The notes: generated by a model not told the origin, from the letters alone. A DNA stretch of 64,000 nucleotides from Siculibacillus lacustris (GCF_004328075.1 NZ_SJFN01000004.1:1-64000), one strand, 5' to 3'. Counted from the first letter of the stretch, positions 8,894 to 19,461 are shown. Translations and numbers: made by a program.

Positions 8894-9832
8894 ATGGCCG
8901 TCGACATCAAGTCGCTCGAGACGTTTCTGATGGTTGCGCAGCTGGCGAGCTTTCGCGGCGCGGCCGAACGCCTGCACACGACGCAGCCGGCGATCTCCCA
9001 GCGTATCGCCCAGTTGGAGGCCGATCTCGGCGTGCGCCTGCTGGTGCGCGAGAACCGCACGGTGACGCCGACGCCGAAAGGGCGGGAGCTGCTGATCTAT
9101 GCCGAGAAGCTCTTGGCGCTGCGCGCCGAGATGATCGCTTCGGTCGCCGATCCGTCGGTGCATCAGGGCGTGCTGCGGCTCGGGGTGGCCGAGACGATCG
9201 TGCATACATGGCTGCCGGCGCTGGTCGAGCGGGTCGCCCGGGTGTTTCCGCGTCTGGCGCTGGAGATCGAGGTCGACATCTCGCCGAACCTGCGCGAGCG
9301 CCTGCAGACCCGCGAGATCGATCTGGCCTTCCTGATGGATACCTTCGCCGGCGAACCATTCGTGTCGCGACCGCTGTGCCGCCATGCGCTGGCCTTCGTC
9401 GCCAGCCCCAAACTGGTCGGCGAGGGCGCCACCATGACCCTCGAGGAACTGGCGCGGCATCCGATCATGACCTTCTCGCGCCGGACCAAGCCCTACGAGG
9501 CGGTCTATCAGGCGTTCAGCCGGCCCGATCTGCCGCGGGTGCGCCTGCATGCCAGCGCCTCGCTCGCCACTCTGGTGCGGATGGCCGAGGAAGGGCTCGG
9601 CATCGCGGCGATCCCGCCGGCGATCGTGCGCGACCACCTCGCCTCCGGCCGGCTGGTGCGCATCGTCACGCGGATCGGCTTTCCCGATCTGCAGTTCCGC
9701 GCCGCCTGGCTCGCCGGCAGCGACTCGCGGTCGGTCGAAGCGATCGCCGACATCGCCGCGGAAGAGGCGATCGCCGCGCAGCCGATGCTCGACGGCGACG
9801 CCGGGCGAGTGGGTGCCGACGGCGGCGCGTGA
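8894..9832 (+). CDS. LysR-family transcriptional regulator of the 5-oxoproline module
   Basis: A 312-residue LysR regulator. The winged helix-turn-helix spans residues 5-64 (LETFLMVAQLASFRGAAERLHTTQPAISQRIAQLE) and the effector-binding PBP2-like domain about 90-295. It is divergent from the ycsI-liv-pxp operon with a T-N11-A dyad directly upstream, so it most likely senses the imported lactam or amide and controls that operon. The C-terminal 20 residues are low-complexity. Confidence 0.9.
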   Translation: MAVDIKSLETFLMVAQLASFRGAAERLHTTQPAISQRIAQLEADLGVRLLVRENRTVTPTPKGRELLIYAEKLLALRAEMIASVADPSVHQGVLRLGVAETIVHTWLPALVERVARVFPRLALEIEVDISPNLRERLQTREIDLAFLMDTFAGEPFVSRPLCRHALAFVASPKLVGEGATMTLEELARHPIMTFSRRTKPYEAVYQAFSRPDLPRVRLHASASLATLVRMAEEGLGIAAIPPAIVRDHLASGRLVRIVTRIGFPDLQFRAAWLAGSDSRSVEAIADIAAEEAIAAQPMLDGDAGRVGADGGA

Positions 9833-9890
9833 GCGCCGCGGCCGGCGCGGCACCTCGGCGCGGCCCGTCCGCCGGAGGTTGCCCCCCGGT

Positions 9891-9905
9891 GTGAGTAGAT
9901 GCCGA
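9891..9905 (+). promoter_or_regulatory. Recurrent GAGTA-TTCCGA-type element, divergent copy
   Basis: GAGTAGATGCCGA at 9893-9905 matches the core GAGTA-N-ATTCCGA found at four other places with one mismatch. It points toward the DUF1236 gene, about 190 bp downstream. This is the weakest of the five copies. Confidence 0.35.
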
Positions 9906-10023
9906 GCCCATGATCCCCGACGACGTCTGTCAGTCATTGAGACGACGCCGATCCGACGGCGTTCATTCAGCGTGATTCCCGTGTCCGGGGAAGAAGACGA
10001 ATTCGATTTTCTCGCCCTCGGGA

Positions 10024-10048
10024 GGAACCATCTGTGCTCCCGGGCGTA
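10024..10048 (+). promoter_or_regulatory. Possible EcfG-type general stress promoter
   Basis: GGAAC at 10024-10028 and CGTA at 10045-10048 are separated by 16 bases, close to the alphaproteobacterial EcfG consensus GGAAC-N16/17-CGTT with one mismatch in the second box. It lies 43 bp before the DUF1236 start. A single degenerate match in GC-rich DNA is weak evidence. Confidence 0.3.
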
Positions 10049-10090
10049 GATACGGTGAGATCAACCGATCGAAAACCCAGGAGTTTCCAA

Positions 10091-10504
10091 ATGCGCACGA
10101 AGATCTTGGCCCTCACGGCCTCTCTGATGCTCGCCCTGCCCAGCGTCGCTCTCGCTCAGGGCATCGTCGGTGGCGCGGCCGAGGGCGCGGCCCAGGGCAA
10201 CGACGCCGCCGGTCCGGTCGGCGGTGTCGTCGGCGGTGCGGTCGGTGCGGTGGTCGGCGGCGTCGCCGGTCTGCTCGGCGTCGAGCAGCGCCCGCGCTTC
10301 CGCGAATACGTGGTCCGCGAGCACCGCACGTCCTACGTCTACGATCAGCCGATGGCGGTCGGCGTGGTGCTGCCGGAACAGGGCATCACCTATTACGACG
10401 TCCCCAGCGAATACGGCGTGAAGGGCTATCGCTACACGGTGATCAACGATCGCCCGGTGCTGGTCGAGCCGCAGACCCGTCGGATCGTCGAAATCATCGA
10501 GTGA
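10091..10504 (+). CDS. DUF1236 family exported protein
   Basis: A 137-residue exported protein. Residues 1-22 are a signal peptide ending VALA. A glycine/valine/alanine zipper-like stretch follows (about 24-62, repeated GGVVGGAVGAVVGG), then the DUF1236 domain with LPEQGITYYDVP and YRYTVINDRPVLVEPQTRRIVEIIE at the C-terminus. DUF1236 proteins are common in Hyphomicrobiales and sit in the periplasm or envelope; no activity is known. ATG 10091 has AGGAG 7 bases upstream. A strong terminator follows. Confidence 0.88.
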   Translation: MRTKILALTASLMLALPSVALAQGIVGGAAEGAAQGNDAAGPVGGVVGGAVGAVVGGVAGLLGVEQRPRFREYVVREHRTSYVYDQPMAVGVVLPEQGITYYDVPSEYGVKGYRYTVINDRPVLVEPQTRRIVEIIE

Positions 10505-10528
10505 GCTCCGACGTCCGAACGTTCGCCG

Positions 10529-10555
10529 AAGGCCGCCCCGATAGGGCGGCCTTTT
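10529..10555 (+). terminator. Intrinsic terminator after the DUF1236 gene
   Basis: A 10-bp perfect stem (10529-10538 with 10544-10553) with loop CGATA; the arm end and the following bases give a TTTT run at 10552-10555. It starts 25 bases after the stop codon. Confidence 0.85.
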
Positions 10556-10698
10556 CGTCGTCGGCAGGGGCGTCGTTCAGGGCATCCGCCGGCGCGCGGT
10601 GATGCGCCTTGCATCGCGGCGACCGGCATGCCCGCATGGCGGCGCAGCAGCGGGGTCGAATCTCCCGCCGCGATCCCTCGCAGGACGGAGACGACCGC

Positions 10699-11292
10699 AT
10701 GAGCGAAGCCCACGCCAGCCTGGAACATTCCGAACACGCCGGCCACGCCGCCGGCCACAACAAGCAGATCGCCCTGGTGATCGCCGTGCTGGCGCTGTTC
10801 CTGGCGTTCTCCGAGACGCTCGGCAAGAGCGCGCAGACCTCCGCTCTGAGCAGCAACGTCGAGGCCTCGAACCTGTGGGCCTTCTTCCAGGCCAAGACCA
10901 TCCGCATGACGACGCTGCGCACGGCGGCGGAGAACCGCGCCCTCGACAAGATCGCCACGCCGGACGCCACGGTCCAGGCGGCGATGGCGGCGCAGATCGA
11001 CGGCTGGCAGAAGACCGCGGCGCGGTACGACGACGAGCCGGCGACCGGCGAGGGACGCAAGCAGCTTGCCGCCCGCGCCACCGAGGCCGAGCACCGCCAC
11101 GATCTGGCGCTGGAGCGCTATCACCATTACGAGATCGCCTCGGCGGCCTTCCAGATCGGCATCGTCCTGTGCTCGGCGACGGTGATCACCGGCATGGTGT
11201 TCCTGACCTTCCTCGCCGGCGGGCTCGGCCTGGTCGGCGTGGCCTTCACGGCGATCGGCCTGTTCGCGCCGCAAATGGTGCATCTGTTCTGA
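10699..11292 (+). CDS. DUF4337 membrane protein
   Basis: A 197-residue membrane protein with a His-rich N-terminus (about residues 1-22), one hydrophobic helix at 24-44, a soluble alpha-helical middle (KTIRMTTLRTAAENRALDK, then WQKTAARYDDEPATGEGRKQL) and a C-terminal helical hairpin at about 150-195. This fits DUF4337, a family of unknown function widespread in alphaproteobacteria. ATG 10699 was preferred because the family begins near the His-rich segment; the upstream in-frame sequence is non-family. It appears to be a single-gene unit after the 10.5-kb terminator. Confidence 0.8.
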   Translation: MSEAHASLEHSEHAGHAAGHNKQIALVIAVLALFLAFSETLGKSAQTSALSSNVEASNLWAFFQAKTIRMTTLRTAAENRALDKIATPDATVQAAMAAQIDGWQKTAARYDDEPATGEGRKQLAARATEAEHRHDLALERYHHYEIASAAFQIGIVLCSATVITGMVFLTFLAGGLGLVGVAFTAIGLFAPQMVHLF

Positions 11293-11337
11293 GGCCGTTG
11301 TGACCGTGGCGCCGCCGCACCAGTCGACCGATTACCG

Positions 11338-11352
11338 AAATTTAAGAAATTT
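11338..11352. promoter_or_regulatory. AT-rich repeated palindrome upstream of the RND operon
   Basis: Two AATTT-centred palindromes, AAATTT at 11338-11343 and at 11347-11352, spaced by AAG, stand out in this GC-rich background about 95 bp before the efflux operon. It could hold the promoter -10/UP region or an operator. No regulator gene is adjacent. Confidence 0.35.
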
Positions 11353-11444
11353 TACCGAGCCTCGGACGAACTTCGGAAACAATTGGGGCGCATGGATCCG
11401 CAGGGCCGCCGCATCGCGGCCGGGCTTGTCGTGTGGAGTTGCCG

Positions 11445-12779
11445 ATGTTCGTTCCCGAGTTCCTCGAATCTGTCGTGAAGACGAGCCGATGCGATCGGCC
11501 TGGGCACGATGCGGATCGGGGGGCGCCGCCGCTGCGCCGCGGTCGCGTGGTGCTCGGCGGAGTCTTCGGACTGGTGCTCGCGCTGTCCGGGCCCGTCCAG
11601 GCACAACCCGGGCCGGTGCCGCAAGGGGCGCCGCGGGTCGAGGTCGGGGTGGTGCGGCTGCATCCCCAGTCGGTGGCGATCACCGCCGAGTTGCCGGGGC
11701 GCACCACCGCGTCGCTGACCGCCGAAGTGCGTCCGCAGGTCAGCGGCATCGTACGCGAACGGCTGTTCAAGGAAGGCGGCGAAGTCGCCGCCGGCGACCT
11801 GCTCTATCAGATCGATCCCGCCTCCTATAAGGCGGCCTTCGACAGTGCGGTGGCGACGCTGCAGAAGGCGCGGGCCGCGGTGCCGAGCGCCGAGACCAAG
11901 GTCGAGCGCTACCAGACGCTGATCCGCCAGAACGCCGTCGCCAAGCAGGATCTCGACGATGCCGCGGCGACGCTGGCCCAGGCCCAGGCGGCGGTCGCGG
12001 TGGCCGAGGCCGATCTCGCCACCGCCCGCATCAATCTCGACTACACCTCGGTCCGCGCGCCGATCGGCGGCCGCATCGACAAGTCGAGCCTGACGCCCGG
12101 GGCCCTGGTGACCGCCGGCCAGACCACGGTGCTGACCACCATCCGCACCATCGATCCGATCAACGTCGACATCATCCAATCGAGCCGGCGCCTGCTCGAT
12201 CTCACCACGGCGATCGCCGCCGGCAAGGTGCGCATCGCCGGCGACAACGTCCGGGTCAAACTCAAGCTCGAGAACGGCGCGATCTATGCCCAGACCGGCA
12301 CGCTCGCCTTCGCCGAGGCCAACGTCAACCAGACGACCGGCACCTATACGCTGCGCGCCCAGTTCCCCAATCCCGAGCGGCTGCTGCTGCCCGGCACCTA
12401 TGTCCGGGCGATCGTCGAGGAAGGCATCGCCGAGAACAGCTTCCTGGTGCCGCAGCGGGCGGTCGGGCACAATTCCAAGGGCCAGGCGACGGCGCTGTTC
12501 GTCGACAAGGACGACAAGGTCCAGGAACGGGTGCTGCAGGTCGCCGATGCGATCGGCAACAGCTGGCGCGTCCAGGAGGGCATCGCCGACGACGATCGGG
12601 TGATCGTCGAAGGGTCGCAGCGCGCCCGTCCGGGCAGCGTCGTGCGGACCGTCGAGGTGGTGATCGACGACCGCACCGGCGAAGTCGTGCAGCGCAAGGA
12701 AGGGGCGTCGACCGGTCAGTCGACGACCGACGTCGCGACCTCCGACGGCCGCCCGCGTCCCACCGCCGGCGCCAACTGA
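11445..12779 (+). CDS. RND efflux periplasmic adaptor (AcrA/MexA type membrane fusion protein)
   Basis: A 444-residue membrane fusion protein. After an N-terminal region with hydrophobic signal at about 35-54, it has the barrel-sandwich half-motif TAEVRPQVSGIVRERLFKEGGEV, an alpha-helical hairpin (about 120-190), the second lipoyl half TSVRAPIGGRIDKSSLTPGALV, and beta-barrel and membrane-proximal domains to about 405. The start is ATG 11445 with GGAG 6 bases upstream; a GTG at 11433 is possible. The N-region before the signal is unusually long. It bridges the inner-membrane pump and outer-membrane factor encoded next. Confidence 0.9.
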   Translation: MFVPEFLESVVKTSRCDRPGHDADRGAPPLRRGRVVLGGVFGLVLALSGPVQAQPGPVPQGAPRVEVGVVRLHPQSVAITAELPGRTTASLTAEVRPQVSGIVRERLFKEGGEVAAGDLLYQIDPASYKAAFDSAVATLQKARAAVPSAETKVERYQTLIRQNAVAKQDLDDAAATLAQAQAAVAVAEADLATARINLDYTSVRAPIGGRIDKSSLTPGALVTAGQTTVLTTIRTIDPINVDIIQSSRRLLDLTTAIAAGKVRIAGDNVRVKLKLENGAIYAQTGTLAFAEANVNQTTGTYTLRAQFPNPERLLLPGTYVRAIVEEGIAENSFLVPQRAVGHNSKGQATALFVDKDDKVQERVLQVADAIGNSWRVQEGIADDDRVIVEGSQRARPGSVVRTVEVVIDDRTGEVVQRKEGASTGQSTTDVATSDGRPRPTAGAN

Positions 12780-12788
12780 GGTCACGAC

Positions 12789-15700
12789 ATGTCCCGTTTC
12801 TTCATCGACCGGCCGATCTTCGCCTGGGTTCTGGCGATCGTGGTGATGCTCGCCGGTCTCCTGGCGGTCAACACGCTGTCGGTCTCGCAATATCCGCAGA
12901 TCGCCCCGACCACCGTCCGGATCACCGCCAACTATCCCGGGGCGGACGCCCAGACGGTCGAGAATTCGGTGACCAAGGTCATCGAACAGGGCATGACCGG
13001 CATCGACAATCTCGATTTCATGACCTCGACCTCGACCTCGACCGGTCAGGCGACGATCACCCTGACCTTCACCAGCGCCGCCAATCCCGACGTGGCGCAG
13101 ATGCAGGTACAGAACAAGCTGCAGCTCGTGACCTCGCAGCTGCCGCAGATCGTCCAGTCGACCGGCATGACCGTCAACAAGACGTCGAGCGGCTTCCTGA
13201 TGGTCGCGAGCTTCGTCTCGACCGACGGCAAGATGAACACCAGCGATCTGTCGGACTTCATCGACGCCACCCTCAACGACACGCTGAAGCGGGTCGACGG
13301 CGTCGGCGAGACCCAGATCTTCGGCTCGAGCTACGCCATGCGCATCTGGCTCGATCCCGACAAGCTGTCGAAATACGCCCTGATGCCGGGGGACGTCGCC
13401 GCGGCCCTCCAGGCTCAGAACACCCAGATCTCGGCCGGTCAGCTCGGCGGCCTGCCGGCGGTTCCGGGCCAGCAGCTCAACGCCACGATCACCGCGCGCT
13501 CGCGCCTGCAGACGCCGGAGCAGTTCCGCTCGATCATCCTGAAGAGCAACACCGACGGCTCGGTGATTCGCGTCGACGACGTCGCGACCGTCGAACTCGG
13601 CGCCCGCAACTACACCAACACCAGCATCTACAACGGTCTGCCGGCCTCGGGTCTGGCGATCAGCCTGGCCACCGGCGCCAACGCGATCAAGACCGCGCAG
13701 GCGGTGCAGGCGGCGATCGACCGGCTGAAGAGCACGTTCCCGCAGAACGTCGAGGTGGTCTACCCCTACGACACCACGCCCTTCGTGCGGCTGTCGATCC
13801 AGGAGGTGGTGAAGACCCTGATCGAGGCGATCGTCCTGGTGTTCGTGGTGATGCTGGTGTTCCTGCAGAACATCCGCGCCACGCTGATCCCGACCCTGGC
13901 GGTGCCGGTGGTGCTGCTCGGCACCTTCGGGGTGCTGGCGGCGGCGGGCTATTCGATCAACACGCTGACCATGTTCGCGATGGTGCTGGCGATCGGCCTG
14001 CTCGTCGACGACGCCATCGTGGTGGTCGAGAACGTCGAACGGGTGATGACCGAGAAGGGTCTCAGTCCCCGCGAAGCGACGATCGAATCGATGTCGGAGA
14101 TCACCGGCGCGCTGGTCGGCATCGCCACGGTGCTGTCGGCGGTGTTCGTGCCGATGGCCTTCTTCGGCGGCTCGGTCGGGGTGATCTATCGCCAGTTCGC
14201 GGTGACCATCGTCTCGGCGATGGTGCTGTCGGTGCTGGTGGCGCTGATCCTGTCGCCGGCGCTGTGCGCCTCGATCCTCAAGCGCCCGGCCGATCATGCC
14301 TCCGGGCGCGGGCTGTTCGGGATGTTCAACCGCGGCTTCGAGCGCACCACCACGGCCTATCACGCCGGCGCCGGCCGGGTGGTCAAGCGCTCGGTGCTGT
14401 TCCTGCTGGTCTATGCGGCGATCGTCGGCGCCGTCGCGGTGCTGTTCGTGCGCCTGCCCAGTTCGTTCCTGCCGGAAGAGGATCAGGGCATCCTGATCAC
14501 CTCGGTGCAGTTGCCGGTCGGGGCGACCCAGGACCGGACGATCCGCGCCGTCGACGAGGTCTCGGCGTGGTATCGCAAGGACGAGGGCAAGGCGGTCCAG
14601 GGCGTGCTGGCGGTGGTCGGCTTCGGCTTCGGCGGGCAGGGCCAGAACGTCGGCATCGTGTTCGTGCGGCTGCGCGACTTCGAGGAGCGCAAGACGCCGG
14701 AACTGTCGGCGGCCGCGGTGGCGCGCCGGGCGATGGGGCATTTCGCCACGACCCGCGACGCGCAGATCTTCGCCATGGCGCCACCGGCGATCCAGGGCAT
14801 GGGCAACAGCAACGGCTTCGATTTCTATCTGAAGGACGTCGCCGGGGCCGGCCACGATCGCCTTATGCAGGTGCGCAACCAGTTCCTCGCCGCCGCGGCC
14901 GGCGACCGCTCGCTGGTCGGCACGCGCCCCAATGGTCAGGAGGACACGCCGCAGTTCTCGGTCGACATCGACCAGGACAAGGCCAGCGCCTTCGGCCTGT
15001 CGCTGGCCGACGTCAACACCACGCTGTCGACCGCCTGGGGTTCGGACTACGTCAACGACTTCATCGACCGCGGCCGGGTCAAGCCGGTCTATCTCCAGGC
15101 CGCCGCGCCGTTCCGCCGCCAGCCCGAGGACCTCGACCGCTGGCACGTGCGCAACGGCTCGGGCGAGATGGTGCCGTTGTCGGCCTTCGTCTCCAACCAC
15201 TGGACCTACGGCTCGCCGCGGCTCGAACGCTACAACGGCTCGGCCGCCGTCGAGATCCTCGGCGCGGCCGCGCCGGGCGTGTCCTCGGGCACGGCGATGA
15301 CCGCGATCGACGCGCTCGCCGCCGCGCTGCCGGGCGACTTCTCCCACGAATGGACCGGCCTGTCGGCGCAGGAGCGCCTGTCGGGCAATCAGGCGACCTC
15401 GCTCTATGCGATCTCGGTGCTGGTGGTGTTCCTGTGCCTGGCCGCGCTCTACGAGAGCTGGTCGATCCCCTTCGCGGTGATGCTGTCGGTGCCGATCGGC
15501 ATCTTCGGGGCGCTCGGGGCGGCGATGCTGTTCGGCCAGACCAACGACGTCTATTTCAAGGTCGGCCTGCTCACCACCATCGGGCTGGCGGCCAAGAACG
15601 CCATCCTGATCGTCGAGTTCGCGCTGGAACGCCAAGCCGCCGGGCAGCCGCTGATCGAGGCGACGCTCGCCGCGGCGCGGCAACGGCTGCGGCCGATCCT

Positions 15701-15920
15701 GATGACCTCGCTCGCCTTCGCCCTCGGTGTGATGCCGCTGGCGCTGGCCTCGGGGGCGGGATCGGGGGCGCAGAATTCCATCGGCATCGGCGTGCTCGGG
15801 GGTATGATCGCCGCGACGGTGATCGGCGTGTTCTTCGTGCCGCTGCTGTTCGTCACCGTGCGCCGGCTCTTTCCGGGCAAGCTTCCTCCGAACGGAACGG
15901 TCGCCGACCATGACATCTGA
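12789..15920 (+). CDS. RND efflux pump (AcrB/MexB, HAE1 family)
   Basis: A 1043-residue proton-driven HAE1 multidrug transporter, the usual length. It begins [19 protein letters not shown], has the large periplasmic porter loops, the proton-relay pair DD in [18 protein letters not shown] (TM4, about residues 400-420) and the TM10 lysine region ([13 protein letters not shown]). It follows the adaptor by 9 bp and overlaps the outer-membrane factor by 11 bp, giving a complete tripartite pump. Substrates cannot be predicted. Confidence 0.95.
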   Translation: MSRFFIDRPIFAWVLAIVVMLAGLLAVNTLSVSQYPQIAPTTVRITANYPGADAQTVENSVTKVIEQGMTGIDNLDFMTSTSTSTGQATITLTFTSAANPDVAQMQVQNKLQLVTSQLPQIVQSTGMTVNKTSSGFLMVASFVSTDGKMNTSDLSDFIDATLNDTLKRVDGVGETQIFGSSYAMRIWLDPDKLSKYALMPGDVAAALQAQNTQISAGQLGGLPAVPGQQLNATITARSRLQTPEQFRSIILKSNTDGSVIRVDDVATVELGARNYTNTSIYNGLPASGLAISLATGANAIKTAQAVQAAIDRLKSTFPQNVEVVYPYDTTPFVRLSIQEVVKTLIEAIVLVFVVMLVFLQNIRATLIPTLAVPVVLLGTFGVLAAAGYSINTLTMFAMVLAIGLLVDDAIVVVENVERVMTEKGLSPREATIESMSEITGALVGIATVLSAVFVPMAFFGGSVGVIYRQFAVTIVSAMVLSVLVALILSPALCASILKRPADHASGRGLFGMFNRGFERTTTAYHAGAGRVVKRSVLFLLVYAAIVGAVAVLFVRLPSSFLPEEDQGILITSVQLPVGATQDRTIRAVDEVSAWYRKDEGKAVQGVLAVVGFGFGGQGQNVGIVFVRLRDFEERKTPELSAAAVARRAMGHFATTRDAQIFAMAPPAIQGMGNSNGFDFYLKDVAGAGHDRLMQVRNQFLAAAAGDRSLVGTRPNGQEDTPQFSVDIDQDKASAFGLSLADVNTTLSTAWGSDYVNDFIDRGRVKPVYLQAAAPFRRQPEDLDRWHVRNGSGEMVPLSAFVSNHWTYGSPRLERYNGSAAVEILGAAAPGVSSGTAMTAIDALAAALPGDFSHEWTGLSAQERLSGNQATSLYAISVLVVFLCLAALYESWSIPFAVMLSVPIGIFGALGAAMLFGQTNDVYFKVGLLTTIGLAAKNAILIVEFALERQAAGQPLIEATLAAARQRLRPILMTSLAFALGVMPLALASGAGSGAQNSIGIGVLGGMIAATVIGVFFVPLLFVTVRRLFPGKLPPNGTVADHDI

Positions 15921-17415
15921 CCCCATGACGTCGCCCGCCAGCCGCCGCTCGACCCGGACCGGGGCGGCCGCCGCCTTCCTCGCCCTGCTGCTCTCCGGCT
16001 GTGCGGTCGGTCCCGACGCGACCTCCACCGACATCGCCCTGCCGGCCCATTGGCAGCGCGGCGGCGACGGGCGGTCGGTGACCCCCGAGGCGCTCGGCGA
16101 ATGGTGGCGCGACTTCCGCGACCCGCAGCTCGACTCGCTGGTGGCGCGGGCGGTCGAGGGCAATCTCGACGTCGCCAGCGCCAAGGCGAAGATCCGCGAA
16201 GCCCGCGCCCTGCGGCGCGAGGCGGTCGGCGGGTTGCTGCCGAGCCTCGATGCGTCCGCCACGGCGCTGCGCCGGCAGACCGCCGGCAAGCCGACGGTCG
16301 TCTCCGATCTGTTCCAGGGCGGCCTCGACGCCTCCTGGGAGATCGACCTGTTCGGGGCCAATGCCCGCGGCGTCGAAGCCGCGACCGCCAACACGGCTGC
16401 GACCCGCGACGATCTCGACGCCGTGCTGCTGACCCTGGTCGGCGACGTCACGGCGACCTATGTCGAGGTCCGCGGTACCCAGGCGCGGATCGGGCTCGCC
16501 GAGCGCACCGCCCGGTCGCAGCGCCAGACGGCGGCGTTGACCCGCAGCAAGTTCGAAGCCGGGTCGGCCTCGGCGGTCGACACCGCCAAGGCGGAAGCGA
16601 CCGCGGCGACCACCGAGGCGGGGATTCCGTCGCTGCAGACCACGCTGGCGCAGTCGGTCCATCGCCTGTCGATCCTGACCGGTCAGGCGCCGGGGGCGCT
16701 GGCCGGGGAACTGCGCCGCGACGGGGCGATTCCGTCGCCGCGTCGTGCCCTGCCCAAGGGCATTCCCGCCGACGTGCTGCACAACCGACCCGACGTGCGC
16801 GCCGCCGAGCGGCGGCTGGCGGCCTATACCGCCAAGCTCGGGGTGGCCGAAGCGGCGCTCTATCCGAGCATTTCGCTGACCGGGGCGATCTCGACCTCGG
16901 CGACCCGGCTCGGCGATCTCGGGCGGGCCTCGACGATCGCCTGGTCGTGGGGGCCGAGCATCACTCTGCCGATCTTCCGGGGCGGAACGCTGGTCGCCGC
17001 CCGCGACGCCGCCGCGGCGGTGCGCGACGAGTTCCTGCTGGCCTGGCGCTCGGCGGTGCTGACCTCGCTCGAGGACGTCGAGAACGCCCTGGTGGCGCTC
17101 GCCGACGAGCGGGTGCGGGCGCGGCGTCTGGGCAGCGCGACCGACAATTCGCGCCGCGCCGCGACGCTGTCGCGGGCTCTCTATCAGTCGGGCTCGGCGA
17201 GTTTCCTCGACGTGCTCGACGCCGAGCGCTCGCTCTACACCGCCGAAGACGCCCTGCTGCTCAGCCGGATGACGATCGCCACCGATCACATCGCGCTGGC
17301 CAAGGCGCTCGGCGGCGGCTGGCGCCGACCGGTCGACACGGTGACGCCGGCGGTGGTCGACGTCGACACCGGTCCCCATCTCGCCGCCCCGGTCGTCGCC
17401 CCGACGGAGCTCTGA
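15910..17415 (+). CDS. RND outer-membrane factor lipoprotein (OprM/NodT family)
   Basis: A 501-residue outer-membrane channel subunit of the TolC superfamily. The lipobox LLLSGC puts the acylated Cys at residue 31. Two OEP repeats follow: [17 protein letters not shown] at the first start and [23 protein letters not shown] between halves. It overlaps the pump gene by 11 bp, so translation is coupled. The product completes the pump by providing the exit duct. Confidence 0.93.
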   Translation: MTSDPMTSPASRRSTRTGAAAAFLALLLSGCAVGPDATSTDIALPAHWQRGGDGRSVTPEALGEWWRDFRDPQLDSLVARAVEGNLDVASAKAKIREARALRREAVGGLLPSLDASATALRRQTAGKPTVVSDLFQGGLDASWEIDLFGANARGVEAATANTAATRDDLDAVLLTLVGDVTATYVEVRGTQARIGLAERTARSQRQTAALTRSKFEAGSASAVDTAKAEATAATTEAGIPSLQTTLAQSVHRLSILTGQAPGALAGELRRDGAIPSPRRALPKGIPADVLHNRPDVRAAERRLAAYTAKLGVAEAALYPSISLTGAISTSATRLGDLGRASTIAWSWGPSITLPIFRGGTLVAARDAAAAVRDEFLLAWRSAVLTSLEDVENALVALADERVRARRLGSATDNSRRAATLSRALYQSGSASFLDVLDAERSLYTAEDALLLSRMTIATDHIALAKALGGGWRRPVDTVTPAVVDVDTGPHLAAPVVAPTEL

Positions 17416-17499
17416 GGGCAAGCGTTCGTGCCGCCGGAACTTTGGCCGACGGGCCGACGTTCCGTCCTGCGGGGATTCTCTCCGACCGAAGGGCCGCCG

Positions 17500-18723
17500 A
17501 TGATCGCCGCCATCCTGATCTTTGCCGTGACCTATCTGGTGATGGCCGTCGGCAAGCTGCCGGGCTGGCGGCTCGACCGCGCCGGCGCGGCGCTGCTCGG
17601 GGCGGCACTGATGGTCGGCTGCGGCGTGCTGACCCTCGACGAGGCCTATCGGGCGATCGACATGGAGACGATCACCCTGCTGCTCGGCATGATGATCGTC
17701 GTCGCCAATCTGCGCCTGTCGGGCTTCTTCCGGCTGGTCAACGGCTTCGTGGTGGCCCGCGCCGGGCGGCCGATCGTCCTGCTGATCGCGGTCGTGCTGG
17801 TCACCGGCATCCTCTCGGCGTTCCTGGTCAACGACACCATCTGCCTGGTCATGACGCCTCTGGTGATCGACGTGGTCCGCCGGCTCGACCGCGATCCGGT
17901 GCCCTATCTGCTCGCCGTGGCGCTCGCCTCCAACGCCGGCAGCGTCGCGACGGTGACCGGCAATCCACAGAACATGATCATCGGTTCGCTGTCGCACATT
18001 CCCTACGGCACCTTCGTCGGGACGCTGGCGCCGGTCGCGGCGGTCGGGCTGATCCTCACCGTGGTCCTGATCGCGGTGGTCTACCGCGCGGAGTTCCTGA
18101 CGCGGCAGCGGTTGGTGGCCGTCGCGCCGCAACCGAGCCGTCACCACAGCTCCCTGGTGTGGCGCTCGGTGCTCACCGTGGTGGCGATGATCGGGCTGTT
18201 CTTCTTCGGCTGGCCGATCGCCGAGGTGGCGATCCTCGGCGGCGCGCTGCTCCTGGTGACCCGCCGGGTCAAGCCGGAGAAGGTCTATTTCGACATCGAC
18301 TGGCCGCTGCTGGTGATGTTCATCGGCCTGTTCGTGGTGGTCGCCGGCGTCGAGAAGACGGTGCTGACGCCGCAGGCGATCGCCGCGGTCGGGCAGCTCG
18401 ACCTCGCCCGCGTGCCGATCCTCGCGGGGGTGACCGCGGTGCTGTCGAACATCGTCAGCAACGTCCCGGCGGTGCTGGTGCTCAAACCCTTCGTCGTCGA
18501 CCTCGCCGATCCGATCCGGGCCTGGCTCACCATCGCCATGGCCTCGACGCTCGCCGGCAACTTCACGCTGATCGGCTCGGTGGCCAATCTGATCGTCGCC
18601 CAGCGGGCCCGCCGCGACGGCATCGTGCTCGGTTTCTGGACCTATTTCGGGGTCGGGGCGCCGCTGACGGTGCTGTCGATCGCCTTCGGGATGGCGTGGA
18701 TGGCGGCGCCCGGAGTGCCTTGA
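17500..18723 (+). CDS. SLC13/ArsB-like ion transporter
   Basis: A 407-residue integral membrane protein of the ion transporter (IT) superfamily. About ten to eleven hydrophobic segments are visible, with the hairpin motifs FLVNDTICLVMTPLV and SNAGSVATVTGNPQNMIIGSLS in the first half and IVSNVPAVLVLKPFV plus STLAGNFTLIGSVANLIVAQRA in the second: two repeats with Asn-Asp and Asn-Pro residues typical of NhaD/ArsB/CitM-like carriers. The ion is unknown (sodium, dicarboxylate or arsenite are possible). ATG 17500 follows 84 bp after the OMF gene and may be read from the same operon. Confidence 0.82.
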   Translation: MIAAILIFAVTYLVMAVGKLPGWRLDRAGAALLGAALMVGCGVLTLDEAYRAIDMETITLLLGMMIVVANLRLSGFFRLVNGFVVARAGRPIVLLIAVVLVTGILSAFLVNDTICLVMTPLVIDVVRRLDRDPVPYLLAVALASNAGSVATVTGNPQNMIIGSLSHIPYGTFVGTLAPVAAVGLILTVVLIAVVYRAEFLTRQRLVAVAPQPSRHHSSLVWRSVLTVVAMIGLFFFGWPIAEVAILGGALLLVTRRVKPEKVYFDIDWPLLVMFIGLFVVVAGVEKTVLTPQAIAAVGQLDLARVPILAGVTAVLSNIVSNVPAVLVLKPFVVDLADPIRAWLTIAMASTLAGNFTLIGSVANLIVAQRARRDGIVLGFWTYFGVGAPLTVLSIAFGMAWMAAPGVP

Positions 18724-18746
18724 GGGAGGGCGCGGCGCGCGTCCCT

Positions 18747-18761
18747 CTCGAGTACATTCCG
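18747..18761 (+). promoter_or_regulatory. Recurrent CTCGAGTACATTCCG element
   Basis: An exact 15-base copy of the element seen also at 20420-20434 on the other strand. It reads toward the DUF1269-like gene that starts 143 bp further on. A CTTAGG sequence lies about 38 bases downstream of the GAGTA core, at the spacing seen with CTAAGA and CTAGGG in two other copies. A hairpin GAGGGA/TCCCTC (18722-18747) directly precedes it and may end the transporter transcript. Confidence 0.55.
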
Positions 18762-18903
18762 AGCCTGCCCCGCCACCGCCGACTGCGCTTAGGGTCGGAC
18801 GCTTCGGGTGGCGCGGCGAGTGGCCGATCTCCCCCGGGTCCCGAACCGCCGCGGCGCAGACGGGGCCAGGATCGGTGACGGCGCCTCTCGCGAGGAGGAC
18901 TCA

Positions 18904-19461
18904 ATGGACAACACCAATTCCGTCGTCGCGGTCTTCGACGAACATGCCGCCGCCGAAGCTGCGGTCCTGAAGCTGACCGCCGCCGGCATCGACATGAAGA
19001 ACCTCAGCGTCGTGGGCAAGGGCTACCACAGCGAAGAAAAAGTGGTCGGTTTCTACAACGTCGGCGACCGGATCAAATTCTGGGGGGTCCGGGGGGCCTT
19101 CTGGGGTGGGCTGTGGGGTCTGTTCTTCGGCGGCCTGTTCCTCACCTTGCCCTTCGTCGGGCATGTGGTGGTGCTCGGCTATCTCGCCGCCAGCCTGATC
19201 GCCGCGCTGGAGAATGCCGCCGTGGTCGGCGGGCTCAGTGCGCTCGGCGCCGGCCTCTACGGGCTCGGCATCCCCAAGGACAGCGTGATCGAATACGAGG
19301 CGGCGGTGCGCGCCGACGGCTTCCTGGTGATGGCCCACGGCAGCGCCGACGACATCGCCCGCGCCAAGGCGATCCTGGGGAGCGAGGCGCCGAGCCGGCT
19401 CGACGTGCATGCCAACGACAAGGGTTCGACCGGACACTCCGCCTTCGCCGCGGCGGTGTGA
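18904..19461 (+). CDS. DUF1269-like membrane protein with general-stress (GsiB/17M-like) N-terminal domain
   Basis: A 185-residue protein. Residues 1-50 form a ferredoxin-like alpha/beta unit (SVVAVFDEHAAAEAAVLKLTAAGIDMKNLSVVGKGY) seen in general stress protein 17M-like and DUF1269 proteins. A glycine/tryptophan-rich segment (WGVRGAFWGGLWGLFFGG) and two hydrophobic helices span about 60-125, then a second alpha/beta unit includes GIPKDSVIEYEAAVRADGFLVMAHG. It is probably an inner-membrane stress protein of unknown activity. ATG 18904 has GAGGAGGA upstream. The recurrent element lies 143 bp upstream. Confidence 0.75.
   Translation: MDNTNSVVAVFDEHAAAEAAVLKLTAAGIDMKNLSVVGKGYHSEEKVVGFYNVGDRIKFWGVRGAFWGGLWGLFFGGLFLTLPFVGHVVVLGYLAASLIAALENAAVVGGLSALGAGLYGLGIPKDSVIEYEAAVRADGFLVMAHGSADDIARAKAILGSEAPSRLDVHANDKGSTGHSAFAAAV

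Noticed and set aside
11352-16451. A 1699-codon open frame on the minus strand
   Set aside because: It runs antisense across the RND adaptor, pump and part of the OMF gene, has Arg/His/Asp-rich low-complexity translation and no domain. Such frames are expected opposite genes in very GC-rich DNA.
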